Assembly: GCA_013416445.1 (NCBI GenBank)
Contig: JACCER010000003.1
Span: forward strand, 186,001 to 250,000
Direction of reading: 5' to 3'
Length of the DNA stretch: 64,000 nt
DNA from: Alcaligenaceae bacterium
GTDB taxonomy: Bacteria; Pseudomonadota; Gammaproteobacteria; Burkholderiales; Burkholderiaceae_B
The translations under genes were made by a program, and so were the position numbers. The notes under the pieces were generated by a model. The model searched no databases. It saw nothing but the letters and a program-made list of their open reading frames with translations, and was not told the DNA's origin. Each line of letters begins with the position of its first letter. Within the stretch, counting starts at the first letter, position 1. Below, piece by piece: positions 48,190 through 56,715 of this stretch.

Positions 48190-49392
48190 ATGAGCGGCCC
48201 ACTAAAAGGTGTTCGGGTAATCGACATGACAACAGTGCTGATGGGGCCTTATGCCTCGCAGATCCTGGGCGATATGGGGGCCGATGTCATCAAGGTCGAG
48301 TCGCCCCAGGGCGATATGGTGCGCGAACTGGCGCCTATGCAGCACGCACACATGGGGGCGCTTTTCCTGCATATCAATCGCAGTAAACGCAGCATTGTGC
48401 TTGATGTCAAAAAGCCCGAGGGGCGCGAAGCCTTGTTGCGCCTGGTGGCCGATGCCGATGTCTTGCTTTATAACGTTCGGCCGCAAGCCATGGAACGGCT
48501 TGGTTTGGGCTACGAGGCCGTCTCCGAGGTCAACCCGGGCATTCTGTATGTTGGCGCCTTCGGATTCGGCCAGAACGGTCCTTATGCAGCCAAGCCCGCT
48601 TTCGATGACTTGATCCAGGGGGCCATAGGCCTGCCGTCGCTGGTCAAACAGGCTGGTTCCGACGTGCCGCGCTATGTGCCGGCGAATATTGTCGATCGCA
48701 CAGTGGGCTTATATGCTGTTTCTTCGTTGTGCGCCGCTTTGTATCATAAGGAAAAAACCGGGCGTGGCCAGCGTATCGATATCCCCATGTTTGAAACCAT
48801 GGTCAGCCATCTGCTGGGCGATCACATCTGCGGCGCCACATTCGATCCTCCGCTGGGCGAACCTGGTTATGCGCGTTTATTGGCGCCCGAGCGCCGGCCC
48901 TTTAAAACCAAAGATGGTTTCGTCTGCGCGGTTATCTACAACGACAAGCAATGGGCTGCCTTTTACGAGGTGCTGGGCGATAGCGCCGAAATCAGAAACG
49001 ATCCGCGCTTTGCCAGTCTGGATAGCCGTAATCGCCACACTAACGAAATACAGCAGATTGTGGCCAGGATATTCACCGAGCGCACGACCCATGAATGGTT
49101 GCAGCAACTGGAAAAGGCCGATATCCCTTGCATGCCTTTGCATACACTGACTTCGATTTTCGATGATCCGCATTTGCAGGCTGTTGATCTGTTTCAATGG
49201 GAAACACACCCCACCGAGGGGCGCATACGTTCTGTAGGCGTGCCAACCACTTGGTCCGACTCACAGCCCCAGCCTGGGCGTCACGCGCCACGCCTTGGCG
49301 AGCAAAGCGAAGAAATCTTGCGTGAAGCGGGTTACAGCCACGATGAAATCATGTCTTTGATGGCGCAAGGGGTTACGCATGGCGCCAGTTGA
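48190..49392 (+). CDS. Family III CoA-transferase (CaiB/BaiF) 2
   Basis: A 400-residue paralogue of the preceding transferase (MSGPLKGVRVIDMTTVLMGP, NRSKRSIVLDVKKPEGRE, and the catalytic Asp in ANIVDRTVGLYAVSSLC). The start at 48190 follows AAGGAG by 10 nt; an in-frame GTG 21 nt earlier is less likely. Its last 14 nt overlap the family I CoA-transferase gene. Two family III enzymes plus one family I enzyme suggest alternate CoA donors or acceptors. Confidence 0.92.
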   Translation: MSGPLKGVRVIDMTTVLMGPYASQILGDMGADVIKVESPQGDMVRELAPMQHAHMGALFLHINRSKRSIVLDVKKPEGREALLRLVADADVLLYNVRPQAMERLGLGYEAVSEVNPGILYVGAFGFGQNGPYAAKPAFDDLIQGAIGLPSLVKQAGSDVPRYVPANIVDRTVGLYAVSSLCAALYHKEKTGRGQRIDIPMFETMVSHLLGDHICGATFDPPLGEPGYARLLAPERRPFKTKDGFVCAVIYNDKQWAAFYEVLGDSAEIRNDPRFASLDSRNRHTNEIQQIVARIFTERTTHEWLQQLEKADIPCMPLHTLTSIFDDPHLQAVDLFQWETHPTEGRIRSVGVPTTWSDSQPQPGRHAPRLGEQSEEILREAGYSHDEIMSLMAQGVTHGAS

Positions 49393-50656
49393 ACCCTTGT
49401 TGTCGGATAAAATCGATTTAAGCCGATATCTGCGCCCAGGCGACGCCATACTCTGGAACCAGGGCACGGCCGAACCGCTCACCTTGACTGAAGCGCTGGT
49501 GCGCCAGCGGGCGAAGCTGGGGCATTGTTCGGTTTTCCTGGGGCTGACCAACTCACCGACGCTGCAGCCCGAGCACGCTGATCACCTGTCTTTCCTTAGT
49601 TACTGTGGGCTGGCGCAAAACCGGCGCCTGATGCAGGCTGGCGTCCTCGATGTGATTCCTTGTCATTGCTCGCAGGTGCCAGCCTTGTTGTCCAGCCAGG
49701 CTATTCCCAATGATGTGGTCTTTCTGCACCTCAGCCCGCCAGGCCCGAACGGAAAGCGTAGCCTGGGCATCGCTAACGACTACCTTCTGGCGGCAGCGCG
49801 CCGTGCCCGCGTAGTCATTGCCGAGGTCAACGAACAAATGCCCTGGACTTACGCTGATCCTCAAGGGCTGGATGCCATTCGCATTGATGCATTCGTGCAT
49901 AGTTCACGTCCCTTGCTTGAACTGCCGCCAGGGCCGATAGGCGAGATCGAGCAGCGCATTGCCCAGCATGCAGCCCCCTTTATCGAGGACGGTGCGGTAC
50001 TGGAAATGGGTATAGGCGCGATTCCCGATGCGATCCTGGCGTCGCTGGCCGACCGCCGTGACCTGGGTATTCATTCCGGCATGATAGGCGACAGCGTGGT
50101 TGACCTGATCGAGTCCGGTGCGGTAACCAACGCACGAAAAACCCTTGATCCAGGCTTGACGACGGCGGGTGTCTTGTTGGGTACGCAGCGTTTGTATCGT
50201 TTTGCTGAACACAACCCTGGCTTGAACCTGCAGCCATACAGCTATACCCATGCCATTGCTACGCTGGCCAGGCTGGACCGGTTTACGGCCATCAACTCGG
50301 CCATCGAGGTCGACCTGACTGGGCAAATCAATGCCGAAGTGATCAATGGCGGCTACGTGGGGGCTTTGGGTGGGCAAAGTGACTTCGTACGAGGCGCGCT
50401 GGCGGCCAAAGACGGGCGTTCCATTATTGCGCTGCCATCAACGGCACAGCATGGTACAGTGAGCCGTATTGTCTTGGCCCTGACTGAAGGTATCACCACG
50501 ACCGCGCGCAGCGATGCCGATATTTTCGTAACCGAGTGGGGCGCAGCCCAATTAAGGGGCCAGCCGCTAAGCGAACGGATACGTCGTATGATCGCCATTG
50601 CGCACCCTGCGCACCGCGAGCAACTGGAACAGGCGTCGTTCAAAAAACGGCCGTAA
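49379..50656 (+). CDS. Family I CoA-transferase (acetyl-CoA hydrolase/transferase family)
   Basis: A 425-residue protein. It has the GMIGDSVVDLIESGAVTNAR region, the catalytic-Glu segment INSAIEVDLTGQINAE, and the C-terminal family block FVTEWGAAQLRGQPLSERIR followed by MIAIAHPAHREQL. The closest class by features is 4-hydroxybutyrate or itaconate (RipA-type) CoA-transferase. Together with the CitE-like lyase it fits a succinyl-CoA or acetyl-CoA-dependent activation of a dicarboxylate. This is inference from family membership. Confidence 0.9.
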   Translation: MAPVEPLLSDKIDLSRYLRPGDAILWNQGTAEPLTLTEALVRQRAKLGHCSVFLGLTNSPTLQPEHADHLSFLSYCGLAQNRRLMQAGVLDVIPCHCSQVPALLSSQAIPNDVVFLHLSPPGPNGKRSLGIANDYLLAAARRARVVIAEVNEQMPWTYADPQGLDAIRIDAFVHSSRPLLELPPGPIGEIEQRIAQHAAPFIEDGAVLEMGIGAIPDAILASLADRRDLGIHSGMIGDSVVDLIESGAVTNARKTLDPGLTTAGVLLGTQRLYRFAEHNPGLNLQPYSYTHAIATLARLDRFTAINSAIEVDLTGQINAEVINGGYVGALGGQSDFVRGALAAKDGRSIIALPSTAQHGTVSRIVLALTEGITTTARSDADIFVTEWGAAQLRGQPLSERIRRMIAIAHPAHREQLEQASFKKRP

Positions 50657-50679
50657 TGCCGCAGCATTGTGACGGCATT
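50655..50679 (+). other. Weak stem-loop after the CoA-transferase operon
   Basis: AATGCCG (50655-50661) and CGGCATT (50673-50679) pair around an 11-nt loop. There is no T-run, so it is at best a weak or Rho-assisted terminator. Confidence 0.3.
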
Positions 50680-50746
50680 CAAGCTTAGGGTTTATCCGCA
50701 ATTTTGACAAATCTCATTGACATTGTTTTCACTTGCTGCAAAATAG

Positions 50747-50762
50747 ATTCATGTACAAGAAA
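50747..50762 (+). promoter_or_regulatory. Putative autoregulatory site of the IclR gene
   Basis: ATTCATGTACAAGAAA ends 15 nt before the IclR ATG and resembles sites ahead of the CitE-like and second CaiB/BaiF genes. Confidence 0.4.
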
Positions 50763-50776
50763 ATCAATGCCACGCC

Positions 50777-51517
50777 ATGAACGTCAAGACGGCGGCTCGC
50801 ACTCTAGATTTGTTCGAGGCCTTCGCCACGAGCCAGAAGCCCCTGAGCCTGTCTGAACTGGCCGGCGTGTTGCACATGCCCGTGTCCAGTTGCTTTGCGC
50901 TGGTCCGTACCCTGGAAAACCGGGGCTATGTTTATATGCTGGCCCCACGCAAAGGCATTTATCCAACCAAGCGGTTGCTTGATATCGCCCAAAACATTGC
51001 AGTCAACGATCTCGTCCTCGAACGGGTACAGCCGGCGCTGTCGGCCCTGCGCGATGCCACGGGCGAAACCATAGTATTTAGCAAGCGGCAAGCCGATCGT
51101 GTTGTCTACCTTGATGTCTACGAAGCGTCCAGCAGCATCCGCTACAACACGCAAGTCGGGGAATTCAGGCTGCTGCACAGCAATTCGGTCGGCAAGGCGT
51201 TTTTGGGCGCCATGGAAGACGACCAGCTGAAAGAAACCCTGGCAACTCTCGAGCTGCCGCGCTTTACATCGGCAACACTAACCACGCAAAAGGCGTTGCG
51301 CGCCGACCTGGCGCTGTCGCGCGAGCGTGGCTATTACATCAATATCAACGAAAGTGTGGCCGATTTAATGGGGGTCGCGGTAACGGTGTCATTAGCCAAA
51401 GAACTATATGGCATTACCGTTGCCGGCCCTTTGTACCGCATGCAGCCCAATCTCAATGTCAATGTGCAAGCTATTCAGGCGGCACGCGACACCATAGAAA
51501 GTGCTGAATATGCATGA
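50777..51517 (+). CDS. IclR-family transcriptional regulator (second)
   Basis: A 246-residue regulator: N-terminal winged helix (MNVKTAARTLDLFEAFATSQ, LSELAGVLHMPVSSCFALVR) and an effector domain (ALRDATGETIVFSKRQADRV, LLHSNSVGKAFLGAMEDD, SRERGYYININESVADLMGV). It lies between the CitE/CoA-transferase genes and the TRAP genes, all on one strand, and probably controls both groups. A shared upstream motif supports control of the left group. Confidence 0.92.
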   Translation: MNVKTAARTLDLFEAFATSQKPLSLSELAGVLHMPVSSCFALVRTLENRGYVYMLAPRKGIYPTKRLLDIAQNIAVNDLVLERVQPALSALRDATGETIVFSKRQADRVVYLDVYEASSSIRYNTQVGEFRLLHSNSVGKAFLGAMEDDQLKETLATLELPRFTSATLTTQKALRADLALSRERGYYININESVADLMGVAVTVSLAKELYGITVAGPLYRMQPNLNVNVQAIQAARDTIESAEYA

Positions 51518-51584
51518 TGCAATAACAACCAAGTGCATCTCAGGGCGATTCGCGCTCACAGATGCCTTTTACAAAGGGGGCAGC

Positions 51585-52643
51585 ATGGCAGTAAGGTATC
51601 TAACAAAGACGTTGGCAGCAGCATCTGTATTATGGCTGGGCGTCGCTTCAAGCGCTTATGCGCAAGCGCCAATTGAATTGGAATTTGGCAACTGGATCGC
51701 TAGTACAAGCTCTGTCACGGTCAACGCCCTAGAGCCCTGGAAGAAGCTGGTCGAAGAAAAAACCAAGGGGCGCGTCAAGGTCAACCTTTATCACGGGGGT
51801 GTGCTGGGTAGTTCCAGAACCGTGCTGCAAGACGTCAAGGGCGGTGTTTACCATGTGGGCTTTGCCATTCCCGCCTATTACTACGATACGGCCTATTTCA
51901 AGCTATTGTTGGGTGAATTGCCATTTGCCATGCACAGCTCGACCATGGGCTCCAAGGTAATGAATGAGTACGTCAAGCGCCATGCGCAAGACATATTCGG
52001 GCAATTGGGCGTACTCAATATGGGGATAGTGGCTTCGGATCCCTACGTTATGCTAAGCACCAGCCCCATCCGCACCATCAACGACCTGAAGGGAAAAAGG
52101 TTGCGGGTGCCGGGCAAGGCCTGGGTACCTATAGCCAAAGGCTGGGGGGCGATTCCCACACCCATGCAACCAGAAAACGCTTATACCGCGCTCGAGCGCG
52201 GCACACTCGATATCATGCAATACACGCCTGCCAGTGCCGCTGGCTGGAAGTATTACGAGGTGGCGCCTTATATAACCAAGATCAATTCCCCCACCGTGCT
52301 GATCAGCCTGATCATGAACAAGGGCTTCTACGAGAAGCTGCCGGCTGATCTGCAGAAAATGTTCAACGAAGAATTGAGCCCCGCGCTAGGACGTTTGTTC
52401 GTCGAGAACTACGACAATGGCGCTCCAAAAGAGCTGGCAAGAATGGCCGAATATTTCAAAGCCAAGGGCAAAGGCGAAGTCATTGACTTGTCTCCCGAAG
52501 AAAGGGCCAAGTTCGTGGCCACGACCAAGCCGGCATGGGATGAATGGATAGCCGAGGCCGATACGCGCAAGATGGACGGCAAGAAAAGCATGGAAATCTT
52601 CAAGACCATCATGAAGGAAAACGGTCTCGAGGCTCCTTTTTAA
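51585..52643 (+). CDS. TRAP transporter substrate-binding protein DctP 1
   Basis: A 352-residue periplasmic protein with a signal peptide to about residue 26 (WLGVASSAYAQ). The mature part carries GRVKVNLYHGGVLGSSRTVL, VPGKAWVPIAKGWGAIPTPM and NAYTALERGTLDIMQYTPA, the DctP ligand-contact region with the conserved Arg in KRLRVPG. The ATG at 51585 follows AAAGGGGGC. It is the first of four DctP paralogues and differs most from the rest (LPFAMHSSTMGSKVMNEYVK). Confidence 0.93.
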   Translation: MAVRYLTKTLAAASVLWLGVASSAYAQAPIELEFGNWIASTSSVTVNALEPWKKLVEEKTKGRVKVNLYHGGVLGSSRTVLQDVKGGVYHVGFAIPAYYYDTAYFKLLLGELPFAMHSSTMGSKVMNEYVKRHAQDIFGQLGVLNMGIVASDPYVMLSTSPIRTINDLKGKRLRVPGKAWVPIAKGWGAIPTPMQPENAYTALERGTLDIMQYTPASAAGWKYYEVAPYITKINSPTVLISLIMNKGFYEKLPADLQKMFNEELSPALGRLFVENYDNGAPKELARMAEYFKAKGKGEVIDLSPEERAKFVATTKPAWDEWIAEADTRKMDGKKSMEIFKTIMKENGLEAPF

Positions 52644-52693
52644 AAAGAGCTTGGTATACGGCACGATGTCTGGTGCCTCTTTGCAATGATAAA

Positions 52694-52732
52694 TCTCGGA
52701 TTACGGCGCTGGTGCGCCTGATCCGACCTACA
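52694..52732. repeat. REP-like palindrome between dctP1 and dctP2
   Basis: TCGGAT (52696-52701) and ATCCGA (52721-52726) flank GGCGC-TGGT-GCGCC, a strong hairpin. The same position between dctP2/3 and dctP3/4 holds related palindromes. Confidence 0.8.
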
Positions 52733-52757
52733 AAAGATAAACAGGAGAATAGTTGCG

Positions 52758-53813
52758 GTGAATAAATACATAAAGAAAACGCTGGTGGCAGCATCGGTTC
52801 TATGGCTGGGGGCGGCTTCGACTGCACATGCACAAGAGCCCATACAACTTGAACTGAGCAACTGGCTGACCAGCGCGGCGGCTATCTCGGTTGGTGCAAT
52901 GGAACCTTGGAAGAAGTTGGTAGAAGAAAAAACCAATGGTCGTGTAAAGGTCAACCTTTATCACGGTGGTGTGCTGGGCACATCCAAGACCGTGCTGGAA
53001 GACGTCAAAGGGGGCGTTTATCACGTCGGTATGGCTGTCCCCGCTTTTTACTACGATACAGACTATTTCAAGCTGTTGGTGGGTGAGCTGCCTTTCGCCT
53101 TTTCCGGCGCGGCCACGGGCTCCAAGGTCATGGCCGAGTTCGTTGAAAAACACGGCAAAGACGTATACGACAAACTGGGTGTAAAAAACGTAGCCATAGT
53201 GGTTTCCGACCCCTACATCATGCTGGCCACCAAGCCCATACGCAAGCTGGAAGACTTGAAGGGCGAGCGGGTGCGGGTAGTGGGCAAGGCCTGGGTGCCT
53301 ATCGCCAAGAATTGGGGGGCAGTGCCAACACCCATGCAGGTAGAAAACGCGTACACCTCGCTCGAACGCGGCACGCTGACTGTCATGCAATATAGCCCGT
53401 CTGGCGCGGCTGGCTGGAAGCTCTTTGAAGCAGCCCCCTATGTCACGGCTGTCAATTCGCCTGCCGTTGTTCTCAACATGGTCATGAACAAAGCTTTCTA
53501 CGAGAAACTGCCGGCCGACCTGAAAACCATGTTCGACGAAGAACTGAATCCGGCGTTCCAGCAACTCATTGCCCAGACCTACGAACGCGGTGCACCCGAG
53601 GCCTTGAAGAAAATGGAAGAACATTTCAAGGAAAAAGGCAAGGGTGAAGTCATTCACCTGAGCCCCGACGAAAGGGCAAAGTTTGTCGTATCTACAAAAC
53701 CGGCATGGGATGCCTGGATAGACGAAGCCAATAAACGCAATATGTCGGGCGATGCGCTTATGGCCGATTTCAAGGAAATCCTCAAGAACAACGGGATATC
53801 CACTCCTTTCTGA
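52758..53813 (+). CDS. TRAP transporter substrate-binding protein DctP 2
   Basis: A 351-residue DctP paralogue starting with GTG (VNKYIKKTLVAASVLWLGAA) 10 nt after AGGAG. Shared core: GRVKVNLYHGGVLGTSKTVL, GERVRVVGKAWVPIAKNWGA and NAYTSLERGTLTVMQYSPSG. It differs from the others in the ligand-cleft stretch AAPYVTAVNSPAVVLNMVMN. All four copies lack frameshifts, so each is probably functional, possibly with different ligands. Confidence 0.92.
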   Translation: MNKYIKKTLVAASVLWLGAASTAHAQEPIQLELSNWLTSAAAISVGAMEPWKKLVEEKTNGRVKVNLYHGGVLGTSKTVLEDVKGGVYHVGMAVPAFYYDTDYFKLLVGELPFAFSGAATGSKVMAEFVEKHGKDVYDKLGVKNVAIVVSDPYIMLATKPIRKLEDLKGERVRVVGKAWVPIAKNWGAVPTPMQVENAYTSLERGTLTVMQYSPSGAAGWKLFEAAPYVTAVNSPAVVLNMVMNKAFYEKLPADLKTMFDEELNPAFQQLIAQTYERGAPEALKKMEEHFKEKGKGEVIHLSPDERAKFVVSTKPAWDAWIDEANKRNMSGDALMADFKEILKNNGISTPF

Positions 53814-53835
53814 TGTCATCGTGCTTGAATGCATG

Positions 53836-53872
53836 CCGGGTTACAGCGCTGGCGCGCCTGATCCGACCTGCA
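53836..53872. repeat. Degenerate REP-like palindrome between dctP2 and dctP3
   Basis: GGGTTACAGCGCTGGCGCGC followed by CTGATCCGACC is a mutated version of the dctP1/2 palindrome. Confidence 0.65.
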
Positions 53873-53908
53873 AGGGTTAAATAAACAATAAACAGGGGGG
53901 TCGTTGCA

Positions 53909-54964
53909 ATGAGTAAATTCATACAGAAAACGCTAACGGTTGCTTCAGCGTTATGGCTGAGCGCGGCCTCCACGGCTTATGCACAAGAACCCATACAGCT
54001 TGAATTTGGTAACTGGCTGGCCAGTACAGGGGCTTTTGCGGTTGGTGCGGCCGAACCATGGAAAAAACTGGTCGAAGAAAAAACCAATGGGCGCGTCAAA
54101 GTCAACCTTTATCACGGGGGCATTCTGGGTAGCTCCAGGTCAACCCTCGATGATGTCAGGGGCGGCGTTTATCACGTGGGCATTTCCATTCCCGCTTATT
54201 ACTACGACACGGCTTATTTCAAGCTTTTGGTGGGTGAACTGCCCTTTGCCTTTAGCAGAGCGGCTGATGGCTCCAAGGTCATGGCTGAATTTGCCGAAAA
54301 ATACGGCAAAGACGTATTCGACAAGCTAGGCGTGAAAAACATGGGGGTCTTGGTGACCGACCCCTATGTCATCCTAAGCACGAAACCCATCCGCAAGCTT
54401 GAAGACCTGAAAGGCGAACGCATGCGTGTGGCGGGCAAGGCTTGGGTGCCTATTGTTAAAGGCTGGGGGGCAATTCCCACACCCATGCAGCCGGAAAATG
54501 CCTATACCGCCCTGGAACGTGGCACGCTGGGTGTCATGCAATACAGTCCTGCCGGCGCAGCCGGCTGGAAATTCTTCGAGGTCGCGCCTTATGTCACCAC
54601 GATCAATTCACCCACGGTAGTGGTCAGCCTGATCATGAACAAGGGGTTCTACGAGAAACTGCCTGCCGACTTGAAAACCTTGTTCGACAACGAACTGAAC
54701 CCGGCGCTCCAAAGGTTGGCTGCCCAGACCTACGATCGCGGTGGGCCCGAAGGTTTGAAGCAAATGGAAGAATACTTCAAGGCAAAAGGCAAGGGCGAAG
54801 TCATTAACCTGAGCCCCGAAGAAAAGGCCAGGTTTGTGGCAACGACAAAACCGGCATGGGATGACTGGGTGGCGGAGGCCGACAAGCGCAATATGTCGGG
54901 CCAGGCCACCTTGGCTGATTTCAAGGAAATCCTCAAGAAGAACGGGCTTCCCGTGCCTTTCTAA
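53909..54964 (+). CDS. TRAP transporter substrate-binding protein DctP 3
   Basis: A 351-residue DctP paralogue (MSKFIQKTLTVASALWLSAA signal). It shares GRVKVNLYHGGILGSSRSTL, RVAGKAWVPIVKGWGAIPTP and LERGTLGVMQYSPAGAAGWK, closest to copy 4. The C-terminal region is VINLSPEEKARFVATTKPAW. It sits between two REP palindromes, consistent with expansion of a gene-plus-spacer unit. Confidence 0.92.
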   Translation: MSKFIQKTLTVASALWLSAASTAYAQEPIQLEFGNWLASTGAFAVGAAEPWKKLVEEKTNGRVKVNLYHGGILGSSRSTLDDVRGGVYHVGISIPAYYYDTAYFKLLVGELPFAFSRAADGSKVMAEFAEKYGKDVFDKLGVKNMGVLVTDPYVILSTKPIRKLEDLKGERMRVAGKAWVPIVKGWGAIPTPMQPENAYTALERGTLGVMQYSPAGAAGWKFFEVAPYVTTINSPTVVVSLIMNKGFYEKLPADLKTLFDNELNPALQRLAAQTYDRGGPEGLKQMEEYFKAKGKGEVINLSPEEKARFVATTKPAWDDWVAEADKRNMSGQATLADFKEILKKNGLPVPF

Positions 54965-54980
54965 CAGCATTTGTATACAG

Positions 54981-55031
54981 CCCTTGTTTGTCGGATGAAG
55001 GCGCTGGTGCGCCTGATCCGGCCTACAAGGG
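54981..55031. repeat. REP-like palindrome between dctP3 and dctP4
   Basis: CCCTTGT (54981-54987) and ACAAGGG (55025-55031) form the outer stem; inside, GGCGC-TGGT-GCGCC repeats the hairpin seen between dctP1 and dctP2. Confidence 0.8.
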
Positions 55032-55052
55032 ATCAATTAACAGGAGACAGTA

Positions 55053-56111
55053 ATGACATATAAATTCGTAAAAAGCACGTTGGCAGTTGCATCGGCTTTA
55101 TGGCTGGGGGCGGCCTCAACAGCCCATGCGCAAAAACCCATACAACTGGAATTGGGCAACTGGCTGGCCAGCACAGCCGCGATCTCGGTTGGCGCAATGG
55201 AACCATGGAAGAAACTGGTCGAAGAAAAAACCAATGGGCGCGTGAAGGTCAACCTTTATCACGGCGGCGTTCTGGGCAGTTCCAGGGCGGTGCTCGATGA
55301 CGTCAGGGGCGGCGTCTATCACGTGGGCATGGCCATCCCTGCTTATTACTACGATACCGCTTACTTCAAGCTGTTGGTGGGTGAGCTCCCCTTTGCTTTT
55401 GACGGTGCGGCCATAGGCTCCAAGGTCATGACCGAGTTCGTTCAAAAAAACGGCAAAGACGTATTTGACAAACTGGGTGTGAAAGACGTCGGGGTGGCCG
55501 TGTCAGACCCTTACGTCATTCTTAGCACCAAGCCCATACGCAAGCTTGAAGACCTGAAAGGCGAGCGTATGCGTGTGGCTGGCAAGGCCTGGGTGCCTAT
55601 CGTCACAGATTGGGGTGCGGTGGCAACCCCCATGCAGCCCGAAAATGCATACACCGCACTAGAACGCGGCACGCTGGGGGTCATGCAGTACAGCCCCGCT
55701 GGCGCGGCCGGCTGGAAATTCTTCGAAGTTGCGCCCTACGTCACTACCGTCAACTCGCCTACCGTGGTCGTTAGCCTGATCATGAACAAACCCTTCTACG
55801 AGAAACTGCCCGACGATCTCAAAAAAATGTTCGACGAAGAGTTGAATCCAGCATTCCAGCAACTGGTCGCCCAGACCTACGAGCGTGGTGCACCCGAGGC
55901 CCTGAAGAAAATGGCTGAGTACTTCAAGGAAAGGGGCAAGGGTGAAGTCATTAACCTGAGCCCTGAAGAGCGATCCAAGTTCGTGGCATCCACGCAGCCG
56001 GCATGGGATGCCTGGGTGGCCGAAGCCGATAAGCGCAAAATGGGGGGTGATGCAGCCATGGCTGACTTTAAAGAAATCCTTAAGAAGAACGGTATCCCCG
56101 CCCCTTTCTAA
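55053..56111 (+). CDS. TRAP transporter substrate-binding protein DctP 4
   Basis: A 352-residue DctP paralogue (MTYKFVKSTLAVASALWLGA). Its core matches copies 2 and 3: LYHGGVLGSSRAVLDDVRGG, GERMRVAGKAWVPIVTDWGA, LERGTLGVMQYSPAGAAGWK. It is the copy nearest the membrane genes and may be the original partner of DctQM. A hairpin (56138-56170) lies between it and dctQ. Confidence 0.93.
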   Translation: MTYKFVKSTLAVASALWLGAASTAHAQKPIQLELGNWLASTAAISVGAMEPWKKLVEEKTNGRVKVNLYHGGVLGSSRAVLDDVRGGVYHVGMAIPAYYYDTAYFKLLVGELPFAFDGAAIGSKVMTEFVQKNGKDVFDKLGVKDVGVAVSDPYVILSTKPIRKLEDLKGERMRVAGKAWVPIVTDWGAVATPMQPENAYTALERGTLGVMQYSPAGAAGWKFFEVAPYVTTVNSPTVVVSLIMNKPFYEKLPDDLKKMFDEELNPAFQQLVAQTYERGAPEALKKMAEYFKERGKGEVINLSPEERSKFVASTQPAWDAWVAEADKRKMGGDAAMADFKEILKKNGIPAPF

Positions 56112-56137
56112 GCATTGCTTTACGTTAGAAAAATACG

Positions 56138-56170
56138 TGCTCTCGTCATGGTCACTCCATGACTCGAGCA
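56138..56170 (+). other. Hairpin between dctP4 and dctQ
   Basis: TGCTCTCGTCATGG (56138-56151) pairs with CCATGACTCGAGCA (56157-56170) except for a 2-nt internal loop. There is no T-run. It probably protects the dctP mRNA 3' end or reduces read-through, giving more binding protein than permease. Confidence 0.5.
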
Positions 56171-56196
56171 TGTGGCAATAATTTCTGGACATTCAG

Positions 56197-56715
56197 ATGA
56201 ATATTTTCTTTCGCGCCATAGACCGGCTCACGGTAATTTTTCAATGGGCCGGCGCCATTATTCTGGCGGTCATGATGTTGTTGATCACTGCCGCCGTCAT
56301 CGCACGGCTGATGGGCACCGCCATTCCCGGTGAAATCGAACTCATTGAGCTAACCATGGGTACTGTCGTGATGCTGGGGCTGGCCTACACCGAGAAGCTG
56401 CAAAACCATATTTCGGTCGGTTTGCTGGTAGATCACTGGTCTCCGCGCTGGCAGGCCGCAGCAGATCTGCTCGCCGTCGCGCTGATTTTTTGCACGTGCG
56501 CAATCATAGGCTGGGTCACTTTGAAAGTTGGTGTCGAATACTTGACGTCTTATCCGCTGTCTACCGACTACCTGTCCGTTCCCCTTTGGCCGTTCAAGCT
56601 GATCGTGGGTTTCGGATTTTGGCTGTGGGGCTTGCAAGCATTGCTGCGCATACCCGCAATTTTTGAAAATGTACGCGAAGGCCGCGGTTCAGCGGTTTCC
56701 GGGGGACACGCATGA
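56197..56715 (+). CDS. dctQ: TRAP transporter small membrane subunit DctQ
   Basis: A 172-residue protein with four hydrophobic helices (AGAIILAVMMLLITAAVIAR, the second around LTMGTVVMLGLAYTEKL, then LLAVALIFCTCAIIGWVTLK and LIVGFGFWLWGLQALL). The loop IPGEIELIELTMG is typical of DctQ. It overlaps dctM by 4 nt. Confidence 0.92.
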   Translation: MNIFFRAIDRLTVIFQWAGAIILAVMMLLITAAVIARLMGTAIPGEIELIELTMGTVVMLGLAYTEKLQNHISVGLLVDHWSPRWQAAADLLAVALIFCTCAIIGWVTLKVGVEYLTSYPLSTDYLSVPLWPFKLIVGFGFWLWGLQALLRIPAIFENVREGRGSAVSGGHA

